This document shows positions 33,740-48,200 of a stretch of 64,000 nt of DNA, piece after piece. The position numbers were made by a program, and so were the translations under genes. Position 1 is the first letter of the stretch, and the number at the start of each line of letters is the position of its first letter. The notes below the pieces were generated by a model, which had not been told where the DNA came from, made no database searches, and was given only the letters and a program-made list of their open reading frames with translations. The DNA is taken from NCBI GenBank assembly GCA_028455995.1, contig JABELC010000009.1, positions 2,083,501-2,147,500 of the forward strand, given 5' to 3'. Source of the DNA: Scleromitrula shiraiana. Taxonomy: Eukaryota; Ascomycota; Leotiomycetes; Helotiales; Sclerotiniaceae.

Positions 33740-34608
33740 CCCTACGGTATCACCTATTCAGGGATTTCTTGAATACTATTCAAGAAAAGAAATTTTTATA
33801 TTATAATTAAAATTTTAATTGCACTATAAATTGATTTTTGGGGAATGATCTTTTATTAATATAAATTCAATTTAAACTCTTAATCGATTTTCAGATTTAT
33901 TTTAAATAATTATATAAAACTAGATTAATATAAAGTTTATATACAAAATTAATATATTTTTATTTGTATTTATATATAAAATTAATGTATTTTTGTTTTT
34001 AAATTTATTATATATTATTAGTAATAATTGATATATTTCATTATTTTTTAATTTAATTAATATATCAAGATTAATCTCATATTTTTTTATTATTAATATA
34101 CTTAAGCTAATATTAATATATATTAACAAATAATATAAATATACTTTCAAATTCTATAATTTTTTATAAAAAATTATCTTTTTTAAATTGATAAAATTAT
34201 TAATTTATAAAAAATGAGTAATTACAACTTTATAATCTAAAGCTATATTTATATAGATCTAATAAAGAATTAAATAATATAGATTTGATAAAAAATTAGA
34301 TAAATCTTTAATCAATAAAAATTTATTTATAATATAAAATCGATAATGATAAAGCTATTTTAGATATAATTTTAAATATGAATTTTAATCGAAGTTTAAC
34401 TAAACTTTATCTAAAATTAATTTTTGAATTTAAATTTAATTAATTTATATTATATAAAATTCAATTTTTAATTAATTACAAGTTTAATATATCAATATTT
34501 AAAATTTTAATATATTTAAATACTAAAATAACCGATTTCCTAAAGTTTATTTAGGGAAGTCATTGAATTCTATTCAGGTTCGCTCCCTGAATAGGTGATA
34601 CCGTAGGG
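33740..34608. mobile_element. Element A: 869-bp TIR DNA transposon relic or MITE
   Basis: Begins CCCTACGGTATCACCTATTC and ends with its inverse (GTGATACCGTAGGG), with TAA on both sides (33737-33739 and 34609-34611). The subterminal regions carry secondary palindromes (TTTCTTGAATA facing TATTCAAGAAA at the left; TATTCAGG facing CCTGAATA at the right). The interior is about 90 percent A/T without a long frame, as expected after RIP. Its right end matches the left end of element B in inverse orientation, and the left end matches B's right end. A 3-bp TAA duplication and CCC/GGG ends recall PIF/Harbinger-type elements; no transposase is visible. Confidence 0.85.
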
Positions 34609-34611
34609 TAA

Positions 34612-34681
34612 ATCGACATCTATTAGATGAGAAAAGAGCGCGGTCCGATGATTTCCCGAGAACTCATGCATGCATGCATGC
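34612..34681. other. Unique spacer between elements A and B
   Basis: About 70 bp of normal-composition DNA ending in four ATGC units. This is the only non-transposon sequence inside the AT island and marks the old insertion locus. Confidence 0.75.
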
Positions 34682-35073
34682 CCCTACGGTATCACGTATT
34701 CAGGGAGCGAACCTGAATAGAATTCAATAACTTCCCTAAATGAACTTTAGGAAATTGATTATTTTAATGTTTGAATATATTAAAACTTTAAATATTGATG
34801 TATTGAATTTATAATTAATTAAAAATTAAATTTTATATAATATAAATTAATTAAATTTAAATTTAAAAATTAATTTTAAATAAATTCTAGATAAATTTTG
34901 ATTAAAATTCATTATTAAATTTAAAGTTATATTTAAAATAATTTTATTATTAATTTTAAATTATAGAGTTATTATTTAATTTTTTAATAAATTTTGATTA
35001 ATTAAAAATTTATTTAATTCTTTATTATTTAATTTATATAAATATAATTTTAAATTATAAAATTATATATAAT

Positions 35074-35203
35074 TGTCACGGTTCTAAGATTCTGTACAAG
35101 TGTGGCCTCAGGCCATAAGGCCAAAATCACTTTTATATAATCGACCTTCTTTAACTAGCTTAGACTTAGTTCTTTATAAATCAACAATTTTATTATTTTA
35201 ATA
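35074..35203 (+). repeat. 5' LTR of outer retrotransposon (130 bp)
   Basis: Starts TGTCACGGTTCTAAG and keeps G/C-rich blocks (GGCCTCAGGCCATAAGGCC) in its outer half; its inner end TTTTAATA corresponds to CCTTGACA in the other LTR. Confidence 0.9.
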
Positions 35204-38200
35204 GTTTGATTTATCTTTTTTTATATAAAACTTTTTTTATTTTAAATATATGATTTTTATAATTATTTTAGTTTTTTTAGTTATTTAATTTCTATATTTT
35301 TTAATATATTGGAATTGCGAGAATTTGCTTTTTATTTATTTGTTTATTTATATGACCAAACGCAATTTTAAATTAAAAAAAATTTTTTTTCTTTATTTGT
35401 TTATGTTTTTTATTCTATAAAATATCTATTTATAAATAGCTTTTATAACTTATTTTTTGTAGCTTATTTTTTATATTTAAATATTAAATTTGTTTCTCTA
35501 TTCCTCTATCTTCGTTATTATTATTATATATAATTTATACAATATTAATGATTTGCTAATTATTTTTAATAAAAAACAATTTTTAGAAATAATAATTATT
35601 TTGTATAATTTCGAAAAAATACTTTAATTTTTTAATGTTAAAAAGTTTTATTATCGAAAAGTCTTTGAAGCTCTTATTGCTATTAATAATAATAAGCAGT
35701 TTTTTTTTAATATCTTTTTCGTTGTTTTTTATAGCTAGAATATAGTTTATTTTGAGATTAATCAATAATTTGTGGTTTTATAAAAAAACAATTAAAAATT
35801 AAATAATAAATTTATTAAAGTCTAATAAAGTCTTAATATGGTTTTTTAATTTATTTCAAGTTTTTATAACAACTTTTTTTTAATTTTAAATTTAAAAAAG
35901 TTTTCTAATAATAAAAAGAATAAAGATATTAAATCTATTATATAGAAAATCTTTTATAATTCTTTTTATTCTAAATTTGTTATTAATATTTTTTATTTCT
36001 ATTTTAAAATAATCAAAATTTTTTATATAATCTTTTTTTTAATGGTATGGTGTTTATTTTTTCCTAATCTATTTAGCAAATTATTTATAAATATTCTGTT
36101 AATTTTATCTAATAGTTTTAATAAATAATAATTATAATATTTAAAGCCTTTTTTATATTCTTTAATATTATAAATAACTAATAGATTATCTTTATTAAAT
36201 TATATAAATTAATTATAAATAATCTAATTTAACTAGATTTTTATATTAAATTCATCTTTTATATTATTAAATTTAATTATAATGATAATATTAAAATTAA
36301 TTTGTTTAAAAAAAAAATTAATGATAATTTAAAGGATTCTTTTCAAAATAATGTCTCTACTCTAACAAATAATGATTTAAAAAAATAAATAGCTTTTTTT
36401 AATAAATTTTAAAAAAATAAGCTCATTTTTATATAAAAAAATAAATCTATTTTATACCCTAAAATTACTAATATAATCTTTTTTAAATAAATTTTTGGGA
36501 TTTTAATAATAAATTAGGGTTATAATGATTTAATAAATCTTTTCCAAATTAGGTTTATAAAAAAAAAAAGGCTATATTACTATATTGGAAATAAATATAT
36601 ATATTATAATAAAAATAGTCATTATATAAAGGAATATCTAATCAAGATCATTAATAAAGACCACAAGATTAATTAGACTAATCCAAAGCATTTATATAAT
36701 GTACCTAATACCGTTATTTATAATCAAAATAGTAATTTTAGGTTCAAATAAAATCATAAAAAATATTAATTTAAATATTATTAAATAAACAATATTATTT
36801 TCTTTAGTTTTTATTAAATATCTATTTTATTTATTGTGATACCAACTTTATTTATAAACCATATTCTAGAAGAGATTAAGGAAATAAGAAAAAAAGCATT
36901 TTTAGCATAAATCAATATTAAAGGTCTTTATTTGATTTGAATATATTAATCTATTTTATAGATGATTTAAAAAATATTTTAGATTTAAAATTAAATATTT
37001 TGGGATTTTTTATATATAGCGTTTTCTTATTAAATAGTTTATTTAATTTATTATTTTATAATTTTATAAAATCAAATTAAAATTATATATATTATATTTT
37101 TTTTTTTAACTTTAAATATTTTGTAAAAACCTTTATTAATATTTTAGTTATATATTATAATAATTAGTATATTTTTGATTTTTCTAAATTCTAGCATTTT
37201 TTATTAAATGATAATAAAAAATTTTTTTTTAAAAATATAATTTAAATTATTATTATTTATTTTATTATTAAAATATTTAAAAGATTTTATTTTAAATTTA
37301 TTTTATTTTTTTTTATAAAATTTAATATTAATATTATTTTGAATATATTATAGCTATAATTACATAATTTATATATATATTATACCGATAATAACCTAAT
37401 ATTTAATTCTTTTTTATATTTATAATATTATTTATCTTTTATTTTGTTATTATATGTATTAAAGGTTTTGAAAAAAGTTTTAATCTTTTTTTTTAAATCT
37501 TAATAGCTTTATTTTATTTATATAAAATTAATATAATTTTTAATATTAAAATAATTACAATCAAATTCATATCTATAATAAAAAATATTGTAGATAAAGA
37601 TTTTCTTTATTCATTATTAAAAATAAAAAATAGTATATTCAAAAACTTAAACTTAAATAATAAAATTTCAAATAATAAAAGTTCAAATAATAAAAATAAG
37701 AATAATGATCTAATCTTTAAAATTAATATTATAAAAAATCCTAATAAAAATGGGTTTATAATTTATTTATTATAGTTTAGGCTTATCAAAATTATAACTA
37801 ATTAGCGATATATAATAATATCTTATTTTTTATAAAATATTATAAATAAACCGTTTATCATCTTTACTTTTAAAAAAATAACTATTCCTAATAAATCAAT
37901 TAAGATACATATTTTATCGACTTTTTTAATATTGTTTTATTATTAATAAAAAAACGTTTAAACAAAGTAGTCTATATTAGATTATTTATTAAATAATGCC
38001 TATATAGATTAAAAAATTATTATTATAGATTTATATTAAAATATTTTAAAAGATATTATCTTTTATAAAAATATTAAAGTTTAATTAAACTTTAAATTAT
38101 ATAAGTTTTTGAATAATTATTTTTAAATTTTTAATTTAAATAAAGTTTTAAATAAGAATATCAATAAATATATAAAAGATAAATTAGATTATAATAAAGT

Positions 38201-38399
38201 ATATATTTTATCTAAATTACCATTAAAATACCAGAATTTTGCTAATGTTTTTTCTAAAAAACTAATAAATACTTTATTTAAATATATTATTATAAATATC
38301 AATATCGATTTAAAGCTTAATTTTAAACCTTTTTATAATAAAAATCGTTTTTTTATAATTAAAAAATATAAAGTTATTTATAAATGTATTAATAATAAT

Positions 38400-38792
38400 A
38401 TAAAAAAAAGATTTATTAAAAAATCCATATTATTTATAATAATATCAATATTTTTAGCAAAAAAACCCGAAGAAAATATATAAATATATATTAATTATTA
38501 TAGCTTTAATAAAAACATAATCAAAAACTGCTTTTTGATTCTTTTAATAAAAAATATATTTAAATAATTGAATAAAGTAAAGATCTTTATAAAACTTAAT
38601 ATATTTATAATCTTTAATAAAGTCTATTTAAAAAAAGGAGATAAATAAAAGATTATGTTTATTACTCAATATAAATTATATAAATATATGATTATTCCTT
38701 TCAATTTATATAATACCCCAATTTATTTTCAAATTTTTATTAATAATTTTTTTTCCAATTTTTTTAATATCATTGCTTTTGTTTATTTCGAT
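38400..38792 (+). pseudogene. Gypsy reverse transcriptase relic, N-terminal part
   Basis: One frame reads through family landmarks despite stops: AKKPEEN, then KIFIKLNI, KGDK, FITQYKLYKYMIIPFNLYNT, then FQIFINN and AFVYFD, where the inner element is inserted. These correspond to the RT fingers and palm up to the first catalytic Asp of the YxDD box. Non-functional: several stops, and the domain is cut. Confidence 0.85.
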
Positions 38793-38951
38793 TGTAGTTT
38801 TACTTCAGTTAAATCATACGATTATAGTACTATGGTTTGTATTTGATATTCTTGTTATTGATCTATCTATAATATAGATTGTCAAATCGTATATATATAT
38901 AATTATAATTATATGCTTATTATATGCTATCTTGTGATTTATATCCTAATA
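38793..38951. repeat. Left LTR of inner retrotransposon (159 bp)
   Basis: Starts TGTAGTTTTACTTCAG and ends TATCCTAATA. It aligns end to end with 46257-46415 and is the less mutated copy. Confidence 0.85.
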
Positions 38952-40670
38952 TTAATATTATTTAAAAAAAAAAAAGTTAAACTAAATTTATTATATATTA
39001 TAATATTATTTTTCTTTGTTTTTTTATGAAATAAATCAAAAAATTAAAATACATATAAATAATTGATAAAAGAAAGTATTTAAAAAAAATATATATAAAA
39101 TCATAATCGCCATTATTTTAATAAACATTATTTTTAAAGAAGTTGTTTTCAAATCGAAATAATGATATTTCAATGATTTTGATAAATATCATTTTTATAT
39201 ATATTATTTTTATATATATCATTATTCTCTATATTTTTTTTATATTAATTCCTTATATCCTTATATCTTCTATATTAAATCCTTATACTATTACATCTTT
39301 TATATCCTTCCTATCGTATTTATCCTATCGTAATATACTAATATACTATATAAGCTAACCTATAATAAATACTAATTTAAACAATTATAATTTACCCTAT
39401 CAAATAAATAAAATAATTTATTTATATTCAATTCATTTTTTCATATCGATATTAACCTTATTAATATTGATAAAGTCTTTAAAAATAATACAAAACTTTA
39501 ATTTCATTATTATATCAACAAGATTTGTATTACTAACAATCCATTTAATCTCTATAATTTCTTTATATTTATATAACTAATAAATAAAAACTAAATTAAT
39601 CATTAAACATTTTTTTTAAAAAATATTAAATCTAATTAAATATTTATAAAAAGATTTTAAATCAATATAAATTATAAAAAATATAAAACCGATTATAATC
39701 TTTTTATTAATTAGTTGATTTATAATTTTATTAATATTAAATTTAATTATAATGATAATATCAAATCTATATTTTATTTTATATAATTTTAAAACAAAAA
39801 TATTTTATATAATTTATTTATATTTAATAAAAAATTAATAAATAATATTTATATTATTATTTTTATTAATAAATATTATAATAAAGCCAATTTAAAAAAA
39901 AAGATCAATATTGTTTATAAAATTTATATTAATAAAATAAATTATTTATAATAATTTTATTTTAAAAAAAACAAATATAAAATTATAATTGAAATTATTA
40001 ATTTATTATTAAATATATTTATTAAAAATATTTATATTATTTTCAATTAAATTGATGATTTAGATTATATATAATAAATCGAATAATGTTTTTGATTAAT
40101 AAATATTTATGATATATATATCATAAATTTATTAAATAATATATTATTTTTTTGGAAAGGTATTTTTTTTGATTTTTATATATAATTTAAAATTGATGGA
40201 GAAATGGTTTATATAATAAAATTTATTATATTATCGTTTTTAAATAAGTATAATTATGTTATTTTTATTAATATAAATTAAAATATTATTAAATTCAAAA
40301 GGAGAATTAATAATTAATTATTTTTATATTTTTGAAAAATAACTTTTTTTTTTGATTTAAACTTTTTTTTCATCTACAAATTCTTTATTAATAAAAATAA
40401 AAATATTATTAATTTATAATTTGATTATATCTAGTTTTTTATTTTTATCAATATAAAGTAAATAATTATTAAATAAAAAAGAGATTATTTCAAAAGCTTT
40501 TATATAATGATTATAATATATAAAATATTAATAGTTTTCTAATTTTGCAATATTATAAAATAAACATATAATTTTGAAAATTATATTTAATTTGAAATCT
40601 ATTTTTAATAGAGGTTTGATATAAAATATATAAATCAAAAATGTTTTTAATTAAATATATATTTATAATA

Positions 40671-41648
40671 CTCGGTTAAATTAAAATTGAAGCACGCGCA
40701 AATTACCGAAAAACCCTCAAAATCGATGATTTTATATAAATTACCTCTTGCGCCGACGTAAATAAATCGATCAATTATTTATAAAATTATTTAAAATTTT
40801 GAATTTGAATTATTTTTCTATTAAAATACTTACCATTAAAATTTGAAGGTTAAATAATCATTTTAAAATTTATAATATTTAATTAAATATAAAGTAAAAA
40901 TCATATAAAAATACAATATTTTTAATTTGATTTAAATTGAATAAATTATCATATTAGGAAATAATAAAGATATATATGAATATATAAAAAACAGACTTTT
41001 ATTTGATATAAATATTATATATATTAAAAATATATAAAAAATATAATATAATAAAATTAAAAAGAGTATATATAGTGTTTACAAGCACTAAGCACCACCA
41101 TAACTTCGATTTTTAAAAATCATTAAAATCACTTCAAATTTTTATATATGATAATTTATATTCTTATAATTACTATATTAAAATATTCTTTAATATAATT
41201 TTGATTTGAATGAATTATTAAGATTTTTAAAGATTTTAAAGAATTAAAAATACCCTTAATACTTCGACTTTTCAAGACTATTATATTATATTTTAATATA
41301 TAATATTTATATTAAATAAAAGCTTTTTTTTCTATATATTCATATATATCTTCATTATTTCCTAATATAGTAATTTACTCGATTTAAATCAAGTTAAAAA
41401 TATTGTATTTTTATATGATTTTTACTTCATATTTAATTAAATATTATAAATTTGAAAATGATTATTTAACCTTCAAATTTTAATGATGAATAGTTTAATA
41501 TAAAAATAATTCAAATTTAAAATTTTAAATAATTCTATAAATAATTGATCGATTTATTTACGTCGGTGTAAGAGGTGTTTTATACAAAATCGTCGATTTT
41601 GAGGCGATTCGCTTATTTTGCGCGTGCTTCAATTTTAATTTGACCGAG
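40671..41648. mobile_element. 978-bp foldback element with long inverted arms
   Basis: Starts CTCGGTTAAATTAAAATTG and ends with the inverse CAATTTTAATTTGACCGAG, with TA on each side (40669-40670, 41649-41650). The two arms match over roughly 350-400 bp each (both contain AAATAAATCGATCAATTATT), leaving a centre of about 200 bp. No coding capacity. TA flanks would suit a Tc1/mariner-related non-autonomous element. One arm recurs at 59355-59453. Confidence 0.85.
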
Positions 41649-44600
41649 TATATTATAAAGATATAATTAGATATATTAATATATATTTTATAAAATTATA
41701 AAATAAAATATAATAATTTCATAATTAATATATTAAATAATAAAAAATTTTATTAAAATTGTTTTTTTGTTTTTATTATTATAGTTTTAAACTATCAATT
41801 TAGATTTTTTGAATATTTTTAATATACTTTCATTTTTAATAAAGTTAACGAATTTATTATAAAAAATTTAGATGTTTTTTAGTATATCATTTTTTTTAAT
41901 AATTTTAAATGTACTTTTCTTTAATAAATCATTTATTTTTTTTTTATAAAATAAATGGAATTGATTTATGATTAATAAAGAATCTATAATAATATATATA
42001 TTAAGAATATCTTTAATGATATAATTATTATTATTATCATTATCAAAGTATATTTAATTATATTTTAAAATTTGTTTTTAATAAAGAATCTTAATTATTA
42101 ATTTTAAATATAGGATTAAAATAAAAGTTAAATTAGAAATAGATTTTTTATTTGATATATAAATATTTTTTTTTAATTAAAATATTTTTAAATTATCAAA
42201 GTTTTTATTATTAATTAAATCTAGAATAAGATTTTTTATTAATAAAAAATTGATTATATCATTAAATAATTCATCAAATATTTCAAGTTTTTCTTTATAT
42301 AATTTTATTAAAATACTTTTAAATTTTTTATTAAAATTATTTATTTTAACTATATATATTTGATTTTTTATTTTGATAAATTTATATAATCCATTCTAAA
42401 TATTTTTCTTTTAATAAATAAAAACTAAAAATCCAAGTTCAAAATTATATAAATAAAATATAAATAATCTATTATATTAATATAAAGCATTTATCATTAT
42501 ATATTTAATATATTCTTTTTATATTTTATTTATTATTTTATTAATTATAATAATATATTATAAAATAAATAAAATAAAAAAATCAAAAAATATCAAATAA
42601 AGAAATATATCAAATACTAATAAAATGAAAATAAAACTGTTTAAATTAATAATATTATTAATAATTTTAATAACTATTTATAATCTTATATCTTTATTAA
42701 TTTTTTTAATATCTTCAAATTCTTTAATAATAATTATATATATTTATTAAATTACTTTATAATAATATTTAATTATTTTAATAAAATAATAGACTTTAAT
42801 AAATATATATTTAATTTTAATTATAATTATATAAACATTATAAATAAAATCTTTTTTTATAAAATAGATTTTTTAATTATAAACAATTAACTTAAAAAAG
42901 CTATTATAAATATTAATTTATATAAAACAAAATATATTCTATATTATCATTATTAATAAATTTTTAATAAAATATATAATATTAAACTAAATTATTTTAT
43001 TAATAATATAAAAAATAAAACTATTATTAATATATATTATATTAATTATAATAATAAAATTGAATTTGATATTATTATAAAACTTGAATTTGAATCTTTT
43101 AGATTTATCAATATAAAACTAGTATTTTTTATAATACTTTATAAATTATTTTAATTATTTATAATTAAATTTATTTTTATAATTAATATAATTAAATAAA
43201 TTATATAGTTTTTTAATAAAAAAATATTTTATTTATTTATAAATATAATATAGTTCGATTTTAAATAAATAATATTTTTTATTTATATTTAATGATTTTA
43301 TAATAAATTACTAAAATTTTTATAATAAGATTAATTAATTAATAAATATATATTTATAATATTTAATAGTTTTCTATATTTTATTATTAATATATTAAAA
43401 TTCATTTTTAATATTATTAAATAAAATTTAAATATAATTTATATTTATAAGATTTAATAAAAATAAAATATTTATATTAATAATATAAATATTAATTATA
43501 TTAATTAGATTAATAATTAAAATAATTCTAATAAAAAAAATATTATTAAAATCAAATTTAAAATTTATAATTAAATCTAAAATCTTTATATTGATTCAAA
43601 TAAATTTTTATAATATTAAAAATTATTTATAATTAATAATTGATTATTTTATAATATTAAAATTAATTATTATATTGATAAATTTATATTTATTATAATA
43701 TTTAATTTATAAATAAATCTTAAATTTTTAATCAATTTCATTAATATAAATGTATAAAATAATTAAAGTATTGAATTTTATAATAAAGTTATTATAATTA
43801 TTATTTATAATAATATAAAAGCTATATAAAGTAATAAATGCTTTAATATCGCCATTATTATTATTATTATTAAAATATAATTTTAATTGAAATACTTCGA
43901 TTTTTTTGATTATATAAATAAAATTATTATTATTATTATATTTATTTTGAATATATCGATTATAATTTTTATTAAAACTTTATATATTATTAAAATCAAA
44001 TCTCGATTTTATTTTTTAATTAAATTTTTCTTTTATTATAATTCATTTTTTAAAAATATATCTAATTAATTAATATTTTTTTTTTTATAAATATAATATA
44101 TTTTTTGTTTTTAATTATAATAATTATTATTAAATTAAAGAATTTGATTATTAAAATATATATTTTTATTTTAAAATCAAAAATTATTATTATTTTAATT
44201 ATTTTTTTGAAATTATTAATTATTAAAGTTTTATTTAATTATATTATTATCTTTTTTTTTAAAAAACAATTTATTTTTGGATTTGATTTTTATATTTTTT
44301 TATATTATAATAAATATATGGATTTTTATAATTGTAGCGATAAATGTTTTAAATAAATTTAAACATCTTTAAAAATATATAAAATAGTTTTGATAAATTA
44401 TAAAAAGTTTTATTATATAAATAAAATCATTATATATTTTTAATAATAATTTAAATTTTATAATATATATTTTATTAAATAAGATTTTATATAATTATTT
44501 AATTGATTTTGATAAATTATTTATAATAATAATATAAAAAATGATTTTAAACTAATTATTATATATATCATATTTTTATTTTTTGTTTTTAAATACCTTT

Positions 44601-46256
44601 TAAAATTCTTTGATAATTGTTTTTTAATTAATATTTGAATTTTTATATTTAATAATATTATAATAATATTTTTAAATATTTTTATATAATATAAATAAAA
44701 TATCAAAATATTAATATTATTTAAATAAATCAATTTGTTTATAATTATTTTTATAAATAATTAATTTATATTTAATATTATCTGTTTAATTATTATATTT
44801 GTTATTATTTAATATATAATATTTTATAAAACTTTTAAATTATTTATTAATATCAAATAAAATAAGATCAATCTTGAAATTTTCAAAATCTAAATAATTA
44901 AAAAAATCGTTTTTAAAATCAAAATCAAAATTAAAATTGAAATTATTACTATTGTTATCTTTTTTTTTAATAAATATTGATTTAGAATTGGATTTTTTAA
45001 AATTAAATAGTTTTTTAAATATTGTTTATTTTTTTTATTTGTTTTTGCCTTTTTTATTTTTTTTGTTTTTATTTTTAATCTTATCTTTTTTTTAAATAAA
45101 ATCGATAATAAAATTTCTTTTATCTTTTTTTTTTAAATTATTAAGTTTTTTAATTATTATAATAAAGATATTTGATTATATATTGAATTATATATTATAA
45201 ATTATTGTATCTATTATTTCTAAAATTTATTCAAATAGAGTTTTGAGAAAGATTGTAAAGATCAAATTGATATTGATATTAAAGTTAATAAAAATGTTGA
45301 TATCGAGTTTTTATAAAAATCATTTAAAAAATTGTAATATAAAAAAGTTTTTTTTTTGAATTATAACAAAGTGTTTTAAAGTCTAATTTATAAAGTCGTT
45401 TTTAAATATTTATAAAATATCGTTATTAAAAATGTGATAATAAATATATTTTAAAATCTTAAATCAAATATATAATAAAAAAATCTTATTATTAAAATTG
45501 TTTTTAAAATTAAATCTATCTTTGAATAATTTATAAAGTTTGTTATATTTTTTGAAATTTTGATTTAAAAAAAAATAATTTAAAAAAAAGGAATTTTTTT
45601 TTATTATATTGATTTGAAAAAGGAAATTAAATAAAAATATTTATGCAAATAATTAAAAAAAAGTGTTATATTTTAATAAAAAAAATAAATTCTTTATTAT
45701 TATATAAAAAGAGTTAGGGAAAGAGAAAAAAAAAAAAAATAGATTATTATAAAATAAATAAAAGTTTGTTTATTTTGAAAGATATTTCTAAATTTTTATA
45801 AATTTTATTAATTTAAAAATGATAATATTTTTAAATAAAAATTAGAGTTTTTTAATATAATCTTTATAAATCTAAAAATAATAAATATATAAAAAAAATA
45901 AAAAAAAGAAATAAGAGAAAAATAATAAAAAAAATGATAAAAAAAGTCTCATTATCGCTGAAGTTTTAAGGGTATTATAGAGATTATTGAAAAATATTTT
46001 AAAAAAATAAAAATTGAAAAATTTGAAATATTAAAAAATTGAATTTAAAAAAGCCAAATTAAAAATGTATATAATGAATGCAAAAATTTATAATATTGCT
46101 TTGATATTTATATATTCTATTTTAATATTATATACTATTTTTAATCAAGATACTTTGTTGATATTTTAAGTTCAATTTTAATTTTTTCAAAAATATTTTT
46201 ATTATTATAATATCATCTTGATGTTTATAATATCTAATCTATATAGTATTAATTAA

Positions 46257-46415
46257 TATAGTTTTATTTTAATTAAATTGTATAATTATAATATTATAGT
46301 TTATATTTGATATTTTTATTATTAATTTATCTATAATATAAATTATCAAATCATATATATATATGATTATAATTATATGTTTGTCACATACTATCTTATA
46401 ATCTATATCCCAATA
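46257..46415. repeat. Right LTR of inner retrotransposon (159 bp)
   Basis: Starts TATAGTTTTATTTTAA and ends TATCCCAATA. Equal length to the left copy; differences are mainly C/T and G/A. Confidence 0.85.
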
Positions 46416-46420
46416 TCGAT

Positions 46421-47250
46421 GATATCTTGATCTTTTTTATAAACAAATATGATTATAAAAGCTATATATAGAAGATTTTAAAAAGACTTTATAAAGCGGG
46501 TCTTCATCTTAATATCGATAAATATAAGTTTAATATAATAAAAATAAAATATTTAAAATTAATTATATTTAACAATAAAATCTCTATAAATTCAAGTAAA
46601 GTTAAAACTATTATTAACTAAAAAACTTTAACTTGATTAAAGAAATTATAAAGCTTTCTCGAATTTGTGAATTTTTATCGGTAATTCATTAAAAAATATT
46701 CTAAAATAATAAATCCATTAATAAATCTATTATAAAAAGATGTTTTTTAGTACTAATCCCTAATTTATTAAAAGATATTTAAAAAATTAAAAACATTATT
46801 TATTTTTATTTTAATATTTAAATATTATAGCTTAAATTTTAAAATAGTTATAGAAATTAATATTTTTAATTAGACTTTTAAAGGTATATTATTGTAAAAG
46901 CAATTTGATAATGAATAATATCTAATAGTCTATTTTTTATTTAAATATTTTTTATAAAAATATAATTATAATATTTATAATAAAAAATTATTAATTATAA
47001 TAAAAGTATTTAAGAAATAAAGATTAAAATTAAAAAAAATAAATAATTTCAATATTTTATTAAATTATAAAAATCTTTAATATTTTATAACTATAAAGCA
47101 ATTTAATGTTTATTAAATATAATAAGCTAAATTCTTAAATAAATTTAATTTTTGTATTTATTACTAATTTGGCATAAAAACAATTAAATTAGATATATTA
47201 AATCAACTCCCTAAAAAAAAGCTAATTTTTAGAAATATAAATAATGATTA
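46421..47250 (+). pseudogene. Gypsy reverse transcriptase/RNase H relic, C-terminal part
   Basis: Resumes right after the second TCGAT with DILIF, then LKRLYKAGLHLNIDKYKF and IKYLKLII, the standard continuation of the gypsy palm. Then comes the RNase H connection (KVKTIIN, SFLEFVNFYR, FIKKYSKII). Stops are at Trp and Gln codons, as expected from RIP. Confidence 0.85.
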
Positions 47251-47819
47251 TATAAATTAGCGTTAACAAATTTTATTATAGTTTAATAAAATAAATTTAT
47301 ATATTTTGAATTTATTTAATCTAAATATAATCAAAGATTATTTTAAAAAATTTATTTTAAATATCGAAACTTTAATTGATATAATTATTGATAAAATATA
47401 CAAATGATCGAATATCGTTATATATATGATTTAAACAATTTAATTAGAAAAATTGCGAATATAATTTTAAAAATTGTTTAAATATTTGTAATCGATTTTA
47501 TTTATGGCTTATTTTATATAAAAAAAAAGAATTTATTATAAAAAACAATTATTTATTTTTTTAAATAAAAAGATAATAATACAAATCTTTTATTATAACT
47601 ATTTTATTTTATTAATAAGTTATCTAAATCATATAAAATATATCAAAATAATCCAATATTTATATATTTAGGAAGGTTTAATATAGGATATTGTATACTT
47701 TATAAAGAATTATTATATTTATTTATATTTAAAGATTTTATGTTTAGTTTCCTAAAACTTATTATATTTTTTAAAAATATTTTATTATATTTAATTAAAT
47801 ATCGTTATTGATTATATTA

Positions 47820-48200
47820 TATTTTTGCTGAAATATTAATATTATAGCATATTATATAAATATATTTTAATAATTATTAATTGTTTAACTAAAATATATC
47901 ATTTTATTTTTATTATTTTTTTAAATATTATAGATTTAATAAATATTTTTATTTTTTAAGTTTAGAATTTGTATAATATCTTCAATATTATAATAAGCGA
48001 TCAAGGAACTTAATTTATATTAATATTTTAAAAACAATTATATAAATGATTAAATATAACTTTATCATCTAATTTTGCATTCTATCTATAAATAAATAAT
48101 TAACCAAAAAATTTAAATCAAATAATGAAAATATATTTACATAATTTTATTACTTTTTTGTAAAATAATTAAATCGATTAATTATTATTAGCCAAATTTA
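47820..48200 (+). pseudogene. Gypsy integrase relic
   Basis: Readable core: IIISDQGT, then KQLYK, LNITLSS, FAFY and NLNQIM, matching the D,D,35E catalytic core of gypsy integrases around the second Asp (SDQGTQF in intact members). Several Gln codons have become TAA. Confidence 0.8.

Larger units (their letters stand above)
38793..46415. mobile_element. Inner LTR retrotransposon inserted in the outer RT domain
   Basis: Two 159-bp LTRs (38793-38951 and 46257-46415) and the 5-bp duplication TCGAT at 38788-38792 and 46416-46420. Full size 7.62 kb, or about 6.6 kb without the foldback element inside it. The interior is so A/T-rich that no polyprotein domain could be read with confidence, so superfamily and strand remain undetermined. 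Frames visible inside it (for example 43887-44356, rich in Ile/Phe/Lys) are compositional artefacts. Confidence 0.85.

Noticed and set aside
33920..44733. Several open frames of 60-83 codons in the AT island, rich in Ile, Asn, Lys, Phe and Tyr
   Set aside because: Composition follows the 85-90 percent A/T content; no motif apart from the gypsy RT relic at 38655-38792.
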